Below, piece by piece: positions 9,115 through 17,500 of a DNA stretch of 64,000 nucleotides. Each line of letters starts with the position of its first letter. Position 1 is the first letter of the stretch. Source of the DNA: an uncultured Dorea sp. (GTDB lineage: Bacteria; Bacillota; Clostridia; Lachnospirales; Lachnospiraceae); NCBI GenBank assembly GCA_910584615.1, contig CAJUAM010000013.1, positions 5,515 to 69,514 on the forward strand. Reading direction: 5' to 3'. The notes under the pieces were generated by a model. That model had not been told where the DNA came from, searched no databases, and was given only the letters and a program-made list of their open reading frames with translations. The position numbers and the translations under genes are program-made.

Positions 9115-10308
9115 ATGTCAGTATTTCAAGAACTAACAGATTACATAGATACAATTGCCATTGTAAATACACATTGTCATAAGCTGCCTGAAAAATCAGG
9201 ATTCCCAAATGGACTGAAAGAATTAGTTGAGAATTCTTATCTGGGATGGTGTCATCGTACATGGGATGGAACGAGGGAAGCAGCGGCAGAGTTTGTAAGA
9301 GGACTGAGGCATAATTCCTATTTTTTCTGGATTGAGAAAAGTCTGCAGAAACTTTTGGGTACAGATCAAAGGCTGAATGAGGAGACATACTTCTGGTTTG
9401 AGAAAAGCCTGAGAGAATTTTCTGATTCTATGGCGTCAGATGACGATTTTCTGCGCAAAGTATGTCACTATGATAAGATCGTTCTGGATGGTTATTGGGA
9501 ACCGGGGACAGATCTTGGAAATGCTGAGTTATATACTCCTACTTACCGGATCAATCAGTTTCTGTTCGGATACAGGACGGATACAGTCGATGATAACGGC
9601 AATAATCCGTTCCAGGTATACGGATGGCCAAAGGATATGGACTTTCAACAGTATCTGGATAGGATAGAAGAGACCATCAAAGAAAAAATGGCACAAGGAT
9701 GTGTTGCTTTAAAGTCTTCGCTTCCGTATGACCGTTCTATCCATTTTCTGGAACGGTCATATGAAGAGGCAGAAAAAGGATATCATAACGAAAATGCAGC
9801 ACAAGAGGATATTGTCGCGTTTCAGGATTATATCTATTTCCATATCTGCAAGATTGCGGCAAAATATGATATTCCGTTTCAGAATCATACCGGACTTGGA
9901 AAACTGGAAGGAAGTAATGCGATGCTGCTCAGAGAAGTGATCAGCAAAAATCCTGAAACCAAATTTGTGCTGTTTCATGGAAGTTTTCCGTGGACAGATG
10001 ATGCTTTGGCGTTGATCCATAATTATTCAAATGTGTATGCTGATATTTGCTGGCTGCCTAGCATTTCTACAAGTACAGCGGTTTATTTTCTAAAACAGTT
10101 ATTGGAGACAGGAAAGGCGGATGCGATCACATGGGGATGTGATTCATGGACAGTGATTGAAAGCTATGGGGCATATCTGGCAGGACGTTACGCAGTGGCA
10201 AAGGCATTGTCAGAGATGATTGAAGATGGGTTTATGACACTCTCAGAAGGAAAAGAAGCAGCAGAAAACATATTCCGCAAGAATGCGAAGAGAATCTATA
10301 GTGTATAG
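9115..10308 (+). CDS. Amidohydrolase-superfamily enzyme (amidohydrolase_2-like)
   Basis: A 397-residue TIM-barrel metal-dependent hydrolase or lyase. It shows the strand-1 H-x-H metal motif in NTHCHKLPEK, further His residues in FQNHTGLGK and FVLFHGSFPW, and the distal Asp in TWGCDSW. The C-terminal block resembles proteins next to uronate-isomerase-like amidohydrolases. The start is backed by AGGAGG 7-8 bp upstream of the ATG. It is the last gene of the importer operon and is followed by a strong terminator. Its substrate is probably a breakdown product of the imported compound; hydrolase, decarboxylase or isomerase activity cannot be told apart by eye. Confidence 0.82.
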   Translation: MSVFQELTDYIDTIAIVNTHCHKLPEKSGFPNGLKELVENSYLGWCHRTWDGTREAAAEFVRGLRHNSYFFWIEKSLQKLLGTDQRLNEETYFWFEKSLREFSDSMASDDDFLRKVCHYDKIVLDGYWEPGTDLGNAELYTPTYRINQFLFGYRTDTVDDNGNNPFQVYGWPKDMDFQQYLDRIEETIKEKMAQGCVALKSSLPYDRSIHFLERSYEEAEKGYHNENAAQEDIVAFQDYIYFHICKIAAKYDIPFQNHTGLGKLEGSNAMLLREVISKNPETKFVLFHGSFPWTDDALALIHNYSNVYADICWLPSISTSTAVYFLKQLLETGKADAITWGCDSWTVIESYGAYLAGRYAVAKALSEMIEDGFMTLSEGKEAAENIFRKNAKRIYSV

Positions 10309-10319
10309 AAACATAGGAC

Positions 10320-10348
10320 GGACCATCCGGTGGGTGGTCCTGTTTTTT
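10320..10348 (+). terminator. Intrinsic terminator after the importer operon
   Basis: GGACCATCC at 10320-10328 pairs with GGGTGGTCC at 10332-10340 (one G-T wobble), with a six-T run at 10343-10348. It separates the importer operon from the cobalamin operon. Confidence 0.85.
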
Positions 10349-10374
10349 GGTCTTTGAATACGGTGTTGAAGGAA

Positions 10375-10403
10375 TGGAAATTCTCAGGGCATTGTGTTAT
10401 GAT
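10375..10403 (+). promoter_or_regulatory. Candidate promoter of the cobalamin operon
   Basis: TGGAAA at 10375-10380 and an extended -10, TGTTATGAT ending at 10403, are 17 bp apart. The leader to the ATG at 10458 would be only about 50 nt, too short for a cobalamin riboswitch, and no B12-box-like sequence is seen. Confidence 0.4.
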
Positions 10404-10457
10404 AAGGCTGGACATAAAAAAAGCATGAAAAGTGTTGAGATAGAAGGAGAAGTACCG

Positions 10458-12503
10458 ATGGAAGGCAGAGTTCTTATATTTGCTGGTACAACAGAAGGGC
10501 GCAAGCTTTCGGAATATTTAAAAGGACATGCTGTGCGTGTCCATATTTGCGTTGCGACGGAGTACGGCAGGAGCCTTTTGCCGGAGGGCGGGACCGTTAC
10601 GGTTTCCCATAATAGGATGGATGTGGTACAGATGGAGAGTCTGATACAGGAATTTTGTCCGGATCATGTAGTGGATGCCACACACCCTTATGCCTATGAG
10701 GCGACGCGTAATATACAGGAAGCGTGCAGGGTATGTAAAAGCAGGTATTATCGTCTGATCAGGGAAAGCTGCAGGGCGGACGGGTGTATTTATGCGGCGG
10801 ACATGGAGGAAGCTGTCGCGTTTTTAAGCGGCACTAAGGGAAATATACTGGCTGTTACAGGAAGTAAGGAACTTACGGCATATACGAAATTAAAGGACTA
10901 TAAGGAGCGGCTTTATACAAGAGTCCTGTCAGTGGCCGGGGTTGTAGAAAAATGTGAACAGCTTGGTATCAGGGGACGTCACCTGATCTGCATGCAGGGG
11001 CCTTTTTCTGTGGAAATGAATACTGCAGTATTAAAAGAGTATGAGATTGACTGGTTTGTCACAAAAGAGTCCGGCAAGGCAGGAGGTTTTCCTGAGAAGT
11101 ACGAGGCGGCAAGGCGGGCAGGCGCTAAACTTGTTGTGATTGGAAGGCCAGAGAAAGAGGAAGGTTATACATTAGAGGAGATGTACGCTTTTTTGCGGGA
11201 AGAAATTGGGCTGACGGCAAAGCCTCATTGGGTGCAGAGGAAGATAGCATTGATCGGAATTGGGACAGGTGATCAGGATCATTTCACGATGAAAGCGATG
11301 CAGATCTGTAAAGAAGCGGAGATTATCATTGGGGCCAGGCGGGTCGTCATGGCCGCGGCTTTTGACAGGCAGGATACATTTTTTGAATACCGGGCGGCAA
11401 TTATTGTAGATCATATTAAGAAACATCCGGAATATAAAAGGATCGCGGTTGTGTTCTCAGGGGATACAGGTTTTTACAGCGGGGCAAAAAGACTGCTGTC
11501 GGCATTTCAGGCAGATGAAGAGCTAAGATCCGGATTAGATATAGAAATTGTCCCTGGGATTTCTTCCGCTGCGTATTTTTGCGCAAAGCTTCATATTACA
11601 TGGGAGGATGCACAACTTGTCAGTGTGCATGGCAAAAAAGGATATGTGATATCTGCAGTCCGGGATCATAAAAAGACGATTGTGCTTATGGGAGATGCAG
11701 AAGGTATCAGGAAGCTCGGCACGGATCTGGCAGAGTACGGTTATGGTGATCTTACAGTCTGCGTGGGAGAATCACTTTCTTACGGTGATGAGAAGATCAC
11801 ATGGCTTGAGGCAAGAAAATTGTGTGATTATAATGGTACGGATCTGGCAGTTTTATATATTTATAACCCGGAGGGAGGAAGATGTGGGATAAGCGGGCTG
11901 CCAGATAAAGCATTTGTCAGGGGAAAGGTCCCTATGACGAAAGAAGAAGTGCGGAGTGTCAGTCTTTTAAAGCTTTGTCTTAAGAGAGATTCCATTGTCT
12001 ATGATATAGGGGCAGGAACTGGTTCTGTGGCTGTAGAAGCGGCAGTGTATGCGGCAAGGGGAGAAGTCTTTGCCATAGAGACAAAGGAAGAGGCAGTAGC
12101 GCTGACCCTTAAAAACAAAAGAATGTTTAAGACGGATAATCTGGTGATCATACAGGGGGAAGCGCCAGAGGCATTAGAAGGACTTCCAATGCCTGACAGT
12201 GTATTCATAGGCGGCAGCGGGGGCAGGCTTAGGGAGATTCTTTATAAACTTAAGGAAGTTCTTTGGAAAGCAGCAGACAGCTGCGCGAAAATAAAGGTTG
12301 TCATAAATACAGTCACTCTCGAGACTTTATCTGAGGCAACGCAGTGTCTTAATGAAATGAAACAAGATGTGAGAGTCAGGATAGAGGAGGAAGAGACTGT
12401 GCAGTTATCATCAGCAAGGGCGAAAAATATAGGCAGTCATCATTTGATGATGGGGCAGAATCCTATATTTATCATAAGCTTTCAAATGGTATGTAAAAAA
12501 TAG
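10458..12503 (+). CDS. cbiJET: CbiJ-CbiE-CbiT triple fusion (precorrin-6A reductase, C5 and C15 methyltransferase/decarboxylase)
   Basis: A 681-residue trifunctional corrin-ring enzyme. Residues about 1-245 match precorrin-6A reductase CbiJ/CobK (LIFAGTTEGRKLSEYL, VVDATHPYAYEATRNI). About 260-465 match the tetrapyrrole methylase CbiE (IALIGIGTGDQDHFT, VVFSGDTGFYSG). About 485-681 match CbiT (VPMTKEEVRSVSL, then SAM-binding YDIGAGTGSVAVEAA). It would reduce the macrocycle, methylate C5 and C15 and decarboxylate the C12 acetate. The ATG at 10458 follows AAGGAGA; an in-frame ATG at 10347 would overlap the terminator. CbiE-CbiT fusions are common, while the added reductase is less so. The earlier ring-contraction genes are not in the window. 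Confidence 0.92.
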   Translation: MEGRVLIFAGTTEGRKLSEYLKGHAVRVHICVATEYGRSLLPEGGTVTVSHNRMDVVQMESLIQEFCPDHVVDATHPYAYEATRNIQEACRVCKSRYYRLIRESCRADGCIYAADMEEAVAFLSGTKGNILAVTGSKELTAYTKLKDYKERLYTRVLSVAGVVEKCEQLGIRGRHLICMQGPFSVEMNTAVLKEYEIDWFVTKESGKAGGFPEKYEAARRAGAKLVVIGRPEKEEGYTLEEMYAFLREEIGLTAKPHWVQRKIALIGIGTGDQDHFTMKAMQICKEAEIIIGARRVVMAAAFDRQDTFFEYRAAIIVDHIKKHPEYKRIAVVFSGDTGFYSGAKRLLSAFQADEELRSGLDIEIVPGISSAAYFCAKLHITWEDAQLVSVHGKKGYVISAVRDHKKTIVLMGDAEGIRKLGTDLAEYGYGDLTVCVGESLSYGDEKITWLEARKLCDYNGTDLAVLYIYNPEGGRCGISGLPDKAFVRGKVPMTKEEVRSVSLLKLCLKRDSIVYDIGAGTGSVAVEAAVYAARGEVFAIETKEEAVALTLKNKRMFKTDNLVIIQGEAPEALEGLPMPDSVFIGGSGGRLREILYKLKEVLWKAADSCAKIKVVINTVTLETLSEATQCLNEMKQDVRVRIEEEETVQLSSARAKNIGSHHLMMGQNPIFIISFQMVCKK

Positions 12504-12525
12504 CAGCAGAGGATGTGAAGACAGA

Positions 12526-13950
12526 GTGAAAATAAATATTCCGAGAGTCTTGATTACGGCAGAAAAGAGCGGAGCGGGTAAGACAGTGATCACTTGCGGG
12601 ATCCTTCAAGTGTTGAAGCGGAGAGGGTTTAAGATCACTGCGTATAAATGCGGACCGGATTATATTGATCCTATGTTTCACAGAGAAGTGCTGGGAATTC
12701 CAAGCTATAATTTAGATACATTTCTCTGTGGGAGAAAGATGGTGCAGGAAATCCTGATCCGTCACAGTATGCCAGAAAAACAGATATCAGGAGGACAGTT
12801 ATCGGTTATCGAAGGGGTTATGGGATATTATGACGGTCTTGGAGGGATCACCCATGAAGCAAGTACTTATGATGTAGCTGTCGCGACAGATACGCCGTCT
12901 GTTCTGGTGGTGGACGGTAAAGGGGCAAGCGTGTCAATGATCCCTTCTATTCAGGGATTTCTTAATTACCAGGATAAAAGATCAAAAAACAGTCATATTC
13001 AGGGAGTTATCCTAAACAGAGTATCTCCTGTACTGTATGAGAGACTTAAGGGAATGATTGAAGAAGAGACTTCTGTACGTGTATATGGATATGTTCCGGA
13101 GATTAAGGGAGGATTGCTTGAAAGCCGTTATCTGGGGCTGAAGATGCCGAAAGAGACAGGGGAGATCGAGAAAAGGCTTGAGGAACTTGGAGATATATTA
13201 GAGAAATCGTTAGATATTGACGGGCTGATTAAGCTGGCAGAAACAGCGCTGCCATTCCGGCAGAAAGGTATTGGAAAAACCGGGAAAGACTCAATTCGGC
13301 AATGTGTCCGGGTCGGAGTGGCGTCAGATGAGGCATTCAGTTTTATCTATCAGGATAATCTGGACACATTAGAAGAGATGGGAGCACAGATCGTTCCTTT
13401 TTCACCGCTCCATGATACGGATTTTTTTGATGAACTTGACGGGGTGGTCTTATATGGCGGATATCCGGAACTTTACGCAGAGAAACTGAGTGAGAATAAG
13501 AGCATGAGGGATCAGATCAGACAGAAAATCCTGGAGGGAATGCCATGTATCGCTGAGTGCGGAGGGTTTATGTATCTTACGGAAAGTATCCGGAATGAGA
13601 GAGGGGATATATATCCCATGTGCGGTGCTTTGGCAGGGGAAAGCTTTCATACTCCGGCGCTTAAGCGGTTTGGATATGTGCGGCTTTGCAAAGGAAAAGT
13701 GTTTGGGAAAGATGTAGGGGATATTTTTGCCCATGAGTTCCATTATTATGATTCAAAGCAGTGCGGAGAAAGTTTTGAGGCCCGAAAGCCCATGTCAGAC
13801 AGGACGTTTAGATGTATGATCAGTACCGATACGATACTGGCAGGATTTCCGCATATCCATTATGCAGGAAGTCCAAAGGTGGCGGAGGCATTTATAGAGG
13901 TGTGCGGCGATTACCAAAGGAAGAAGCAGGGGAAAGGAAGGGGCAGATAG
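12526..13950 (+). CDS. cbiA: Cobyrinate a,c-diamide synthase
   Basis: A 474-residue ATP- and glutamine-dependent amidase that amidates the a and c side chains of cobyrinic acid. The N-terminal P-loop domain reads ITAEKSGAGKTVITCGIL, followed by YKCGPDYIDPMFH. The C-terminal class-I glutamine amidotransferase domain has its nucleophile in IAECGGFMYL and the catalytic His in AHEFHYYD. It starts with GTG, 22 bp after cbiJET, and its stop codon abuts the cobT ATG. Confidence 0.95.
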   Translation: MKINIPRVLITAEKSGAGKTVITCGILQVLKRRGFKITAYKCGPDYIDPMFHREVLGIPSYNLDTFLCGRKMVQEILIRHSMPEKQISGGQLSVIEGVMGYYDGLGGITHEASTYDVAVATDTPSVLVVDGKGASVSMIPSIQGFLNYQDKRSKNSHIQGVILNRVSPVLYERLKGMIEEETSVRVYGYVPEIKGGLLESRYLGLKMPKETGEIEKRLEELGDILEKSLDIDGLIKLAETALPFRQKGIGKTGKDSIRQCVRVGVASDEAFSFIYQDNLDTLEEMGAQIVPFSPLHDTDFFDELDGVVLYGGYPELYAEKLSENKSMRDQIRQKILEGMPCIAECGGFMYLTESIRNERGDIYPMCGALAGESFHTPALKRFGYVRLCKGKVFGKDVGDIFAHEFHYYDSKQCGESFEARKPMSDRTFRCMISTDTILAGFPHIHYAGSPKVAEAFIEVCGDYQRKKQGKGRGR

Positions 13951-15024
13951 ATGAACCAGTATGAACAGGAGGCACGATTGGAGACATTGATCCGCAGGAT
14001 TGAGCCTGTAAGTGAAAGTGCCATGGTACAGGCCCAGAAAAGGTGGGATTCCATAGCAAAGCCGCTTCACAGTCTTGGGAAGCTTGAAACTGCTGTGGTG
14101 AGGATAGCGGGGATTTCGCGGAGGGCAGATATTCAGATCGCGAAGAAAGCTTTGATCGTCATGTGCGCGGATAATGGGGTGGTTTTTGAAGGTGTGACCC
14201 AGACCGGACAGGAGGTAACAGCGATTGTAGCAGAAAATTTTCTGACCTGTAACAGCAGTGCAGCGATCATGTGTGAGAAGGCGGGTGTTGATCTGTATCC
14301 GGTCGATATTGGAATGGTCCGTGATACAAAAGTTCCTGTTCATAAGATTGGGTATGGGACCAGGAATATGGCGAAAGAACCGGCGATGACGAGGGAGGAG
14401 GCCATACGCGGGATTCTGACAGGGATTGAGATAGCTGCGGAAAAAAAGGAAGCCGGATATGGGATTTTAGCGACCGGTGAGATGGGAATCGGCAATACGA
14501 CCACCAGCAGCGCAGTGGCGGCGGTTCTTCTTGAAAAACCGGTTGAGCATGTGACTGGAAGGGGCGCAGGGCTTTCTTATGACGGACTGAAGCATAAAAA
14601 AGAAGTGATCGCAAAAGCAATTGCTCTTCATAAGCCTGATAAGTCAGATGCGCTTGATGTACTTTCCAAAGTAGGCGGATTTGATCTGGCGGGACTTGCG
14701 GGAGTATTTTTAGGCGGTGCCATCTATCATATACCAGTGGTGATCGACGGTTTTATCTCGGCTGCGGCTGCGCTTACAGCAGTGAGGATATGCGGCTTTG
14801 CGAAGGAATATATGCTTGCATCCCATGTGTCTAAAGAGCCGGGAATGCATATGATTTTAAAAGAGATAGGGCTTGAGGCTCCTCTTGCCTGTGATATGTG
14901 TCTTGGAGAAGGAACAGGGGCGGTGGCATTTATGCCTGTGCTTGATATGGCGGTGGAGGTGTACAAAAGAATGAGTACATTTTCAGACAATCAGATTGAA
15001 GATTATAAGGAACTGGGGGAGTAG
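13951..15024 (+). CDS. cobT: Nicotinate-nucleotide:DMB phosphoribosyltransferase
   Basis: A 357-residue enzyme that activates the lower-ligand base as alpha-ribazole phosphate for nucleotide-loop assembly. Family blocks are clear: the N-terminal AKPLHSLGKLE, MCADNGVVFEGVTQTG, LATGEMGIGNTTTSSAV, VTGRGAGLSYDGLKHK and the C-terminal CLGEGTGA. The length matches the family. The ATG follows AAGGAAGGGGC with no gap after cbiA. No genes for making dimethylbenzimidazole are visible here, so the lower ligand may be scavenged or be another base. Confidence 0.96.
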   Translation: MNQYEQEARLETLIRRIEPVSESAMVQAQKRWDSIAKPLHSLGKLETAVVRIAGISRRADIQIAKKALIVMCADNGVVFEGVTQTGQEVTAIVAENFLTCNSSAAIMCEKAGVDLYPVDIGMVRDTKVPVHKIGYGTRNMAKEPAMTREEAIRGILTGIEIAAEKKEAGYGILATGEMGIGNTTTSSAVAAVLLEKPVEHVTGRGAGLSYDGLKHKKEVIAKAIALHKPDKSDALDVLSKVGGFDLAGLAGVFLGGAIYHIPVVIDGFISAAAALTAVRICGFAKEYMLASHVSKEPGMHMILKEIGLEAPLACDMCLGEGTGAVAFMPVLDMAVEVYKRMSTFSDNQIEDYKELGE

Positions 15025-15026
15025 GG

Positions 15027-15575
15027 ATGCTTCATCTAATAACCGGGGGCAGCGGCAGCGGGAAGTCTTCCTATGCAGAAGAGCAGATGCTTTATATTTC
15101 CGGACAGACCAGAAATCAGGAAGAGAAAGATCCTTGTGTCTATCTTGCGACGATGAAGCCTTATGGGAAAGAGGCACTTATGAAAATAGAGCGGCATCGG
15201 AAACTTCGTGCCAGCAAAGGGTTTGTTACGGTGGAATGTTATAAAGAGTTAGATAGGATCAGGCTTCCAAAAAACAGCGGTATTCTGTTAGAATGCATGT
15301 CTAATCTTGGGGCAAATGAACTGTATGGGGAAGATGGCACGCTAAAGAACAGGCATAAGACAGCAAAAAAGATCCTGAAGGGGATAGGCCATATCTTAAA
15401 ACAAACGGAAAATCTGGTGATCGTGACAAATGAGGTGAGTTCGGAAGACAAAGATTACAGCGAAGAGATACTGGAATATATATATCTCATTGGAGAAGTA
15501 AATCAGGAGCTTGCCTGTATGGCGGACAAAGTGACGGAGGTTGTGTACGGGATACCTGTGCCGGTAAAAGGATGA
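15027..15575 (+). CDS. cobU: Adenosylcobinamide kinase / guanylyltransferase
   Basis: A 182-residue CobU homologue that phosphorylates adenosylcobinamide and attaches GMP. The P-loop GGSGSGKSSYAE is intact, and IERHRKLR carries the RHxxxR element whose His is guanylylated in the family. The third family block, normally NEVGxGIVP, is altered: VTNEVSSEDKDYSEE leads straight into LEYIYLIGEVNQELA. A neighbouring paralogue (16384-16758) keeps that block but lacks the others. It starts 2 bp after cobT and overlaps cobS by 4 nt. Confidence 0.9.
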   Translation: MLHLITGGSGSGKSSYAEEQMLYISGQTRNQEEKDPCVYLATMKPYGKEALMKIERHRKLRASKGFVTVECYKELDRIRLPKNSGILLECMSNLGANELYGEDGTLKNRHKTAKKILKGIGHILKQTENLVIVTNEVSSEDKDYSEEILEYIYLIGEVNQELACMADKVTEVVYGIPVPVKG

Positions 15576-16366
15576 TGAGAAAGATGTGGAACGGTTTTAA
15601 AATTGCATTTTCAATGTATAGCAAGCTGCCTATGCCGAAAAGTGAGTGGAACAGAGAAAATCTATCGTATGCAATGATTTATTTCCCGTGGATCGGTGGA
15701 TTGATCGGGATGATTACTTATGGAATATTCCTTTTAAAAGGGTGGAGCGCGGATCAGGGAATAGGCGTTTCTGACATCACGTTTACTGTACTTATGGTTA
15801 TGGTACCTGTATTGATCACAGGGGGGATCCATATGGATGGTTTTATGGATACGCAGGATGCCCTGCACTCTTATCAGTCAAGGGAACGGCGTCTTGAGAT
15901 ATTGAAGGATCCTCATGCAGGCGCATTTGCGATCCTTTCCTGCGCCATGTATTTTTTGTGCTATGTGGGGATCTATGCCTCTCTGACTGAAAGAAGTGTT
16001 AAGGCGGCAGCGATCGGATTTCTTTTGTCCAGAACGTTAAGCGGACTGTCTGTTGTTACATTTCCGCAGTCGAAGAGGGACGGTCTTGCGGCAACATTTG
16101 CGGAAAATGCTGCTAAGAAAAAGGTAAGAATCATACTGAGCGGCTACCTCATAGTTTTGTGCGCGGCAATTGCCGCTGCGGGAAGGGAAGCAGGGATTGC
16201 GGCAATTGCGGCGGCAGGTATGGTATTTTTCTATTATTATAAAATGTCACTTAAAAATTTTGGAGGGATCACCGGGGATCTGGCAGGCTATTTTCTGCAA
16301 ATGTGCGAAATATTTATGGCTGCTGCTGCTGTGGGAGCGGATATACTGATAGAGAATATAAAGTAA
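15572..16366 (+). CDS. cobS: Adenosylcobinamide-GDP ribazoletransferase
   Basis: A 264-residue polytopic membrane enzyme that joins alpha-ribazole to adenosylcobinamide-GDP, giving cobalamin or its 5'-phosphate. The metal-binding signature GGIHMDGFMDTQDAL is present, followed by SRERRLEILKDPHAGAFA, both characteristic of CobS. Several hydrophobic helices follow. The ATG at 15572 overlaps the cobU stop; ATGs at 15575 and 15584 are alternatives. Confidence 0.94.
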   Translation: MMRKMWNGFKIAFSMYSKLPMPKSEWNRENLSYAMIYFPWIGGLIGMITYGIFLLKGWSADQGIGVSDITFTVLMVMVPVLITGGIHMDGFMDTQDALHSYQSRERRLEILKDPHAGAFAILSCAMYFLCYVGIYASLTERSVKAAAIGFLLSRTLSGLSVVTFPQSKRDGLAATFAENAAKKKVRIILSGYLIVLCAAIAAAGREAGIAAIAAAGMVFFYYYKMSLKNFGGITGDLAGYFLQMCEIFMAAAAVGADILIENIK

Positions 16367-16383
16367 GACGGGATGGGACAGAC

Positions 16384-16758
16384 ATGATCATGGTAATCGG
16401 CGGCGCGCATCAGGGAAAGCATGAATATGCAAAAGAAATGTATTCTGATATCGAGTGGATTGACGGGAAAAAATGTAAAGAACAAGAGATATTTAAATGT
16501 GAAGGGATTTATGGTTTTCATGAATATATTGCCGGAAGGATGAGAGAAGGGGCAGATTTAGACGGATTTCCTGAAAGACTGTATGTTAAGAATCCGGATA
16601 TTGTGATAGTAACAAATGAAATCGGATACGGAATCGTGCCGGCGGACGCTTTTCAAAGGGAGTATAGAGAAACAACTGGGAGAATCTGTACAAAACTTGC
16701 GGCAAGGGCAGAAGAGGTGCATCGGGTCATCTGCGGGATCGGGACAAGGATCAAGTGA
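16384..16758 (+). CDS. Truncated CobU-like paralogue with degenerate P-loop
   Basis: A 124-residue protein. Its second half matches the CobU C-terminus well (VIVTNEIGYGIVPADAF, RETTGRI, then HRVICGIGTRIK). Its P-loop is GGAHQGKHEYAKE, with His where Ser/Thr should coordinate Mg-nucleotide. The segment with the guanylylated His (RHxxxR) is missing, and the protein is about 60 residues shorter than CobU. It starts 17 bp after cobS and sits before cobC. A bare kinase or guanylyltransferase role seems unlikely; it may be a subunit or regulator of the upstream CobU. The ATG at 16384 is preferred over in-frame codons inside cobS. Confidence 0.72.
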   Translation: MIMVIGGAHQGKHEYAKEMYSDIEWIDGKKCKEQEIFKCEGIYGFHEYIAGRMREGADLDGFPERLYVKNPDIVIVTNEIGYGIVPADAFQREYRETTGRICTKLAARAEEVHRVICGIGTRIK

Positions 16759-16774
16759 TTTCAGGGGCAGAATC

Positions 16775-17500
16775 ATGGAAAGAGATACTATGAAGATATA
16801 TTTGATCAGACATTCTCTGACAGAAGGGAATTTAAACAAACGTTACATTGGCAAGACGGATGAGCCTCTTTGTCAGGAAGGGGAGCTGCTCCTTAAAGAG
16901 CGCCTTACAAATGGTGTGTATCCTGACGCTGACAGGATTTTTACAAGTCCTATGAAACGATGTGTACAGACGGCGCGGATTCTCTATCCGGGACGGGAGC
17001 TGACAGTGATTGGTGAGCTTTCGGAATGTGACTTCGGAAGATTCGAGAATAAGAGCTTTGAGGAATTAAAAGATTTTAAAGTGTACCAGCAGTGGCTTAA
17101 AAGCGGCGGCATCATGGGATTTCCGGGAGGAGAGAGCAAAGAAGACTTTTCAAAAAGATGCCTTGCGGGGTTTGAGAAGGCCCTTCGGATGTGCGGATGT
17201 GGTGAAAAGATGACAGATGATGGAAAAAAAGGGGATATCTTTTCTGCGGCATTTGTAGTCCATGGCGGGACGATCATGAGTATTATGGAAAAATATGCTG
17301 TTCCATCGGGAAGGTATTATGATTTTCAGATAGGAAACGGAGAGGGTTATGAACTTATTCTGGCAGATGACTTTGCCCCTTGGGGCAGGATTTATTCTCG
17401 ATTTGATACTGGGAGATCCGGTGTGGCTTTACCATCCGGTACGGATGATAGGACGCTTGATCATTTGGACGGAAAGAATTATAAGAGGCTGTCTGCCTGA
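16775..17500 (+). CDS. cobC: Histidine phosphatase (CobC-type alpha-ribazole phosphatase)
   Basis: The 241-residue protein belongs to the phosphoglycerate-mutase-like phosphatases. It has the catalytic RHG-type motif IYLIRHSLTEGN, the family SPMKRCVQTARIL block, the acid region CDFGRFENKSFEEL and the second His in VVHGGTIMSIMEK. In the cobalamin pathway it removes the 5'-phosphate of the nucleotide loop. The RHG Gly is Ser here. The fold should end near residue 200 (GYELIL), and the last roughly 50 codons lie inside cbiB in another frame. ATG 16775 (AGGGG, 8-bp spacing) and ATG 16790 are both possible starts. Confidence 0.85.
   Translation: MERDTMKIYLIRHSLTEGNLNKRYIGKTDEPLCQEGELLLKERLTNGVYPDADRIFTSPMKRCVQTARILYPGRELTVIGELSECDFGRFENKSFEELKDFKVYQQWLKSGGIMGFPGGESKEDFSKRCLAGFEKALRMCGCGEKMTDDGKKGDIFSAAFVVHGGTIMSIMEKYAVPSGRYYDFQIGNGEGYELILADDFAPWGRIYSRFDTGRSGVALPSGTDDRTLDHLDGKNYKRLSA

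Noticed and set aside
10349..10457. Cobalamin riboswitch upstream of the cobalamin operon
   Set aside because: The space between the terminator and the start is too short, and no B12-box-like or stem-rich region is seen.
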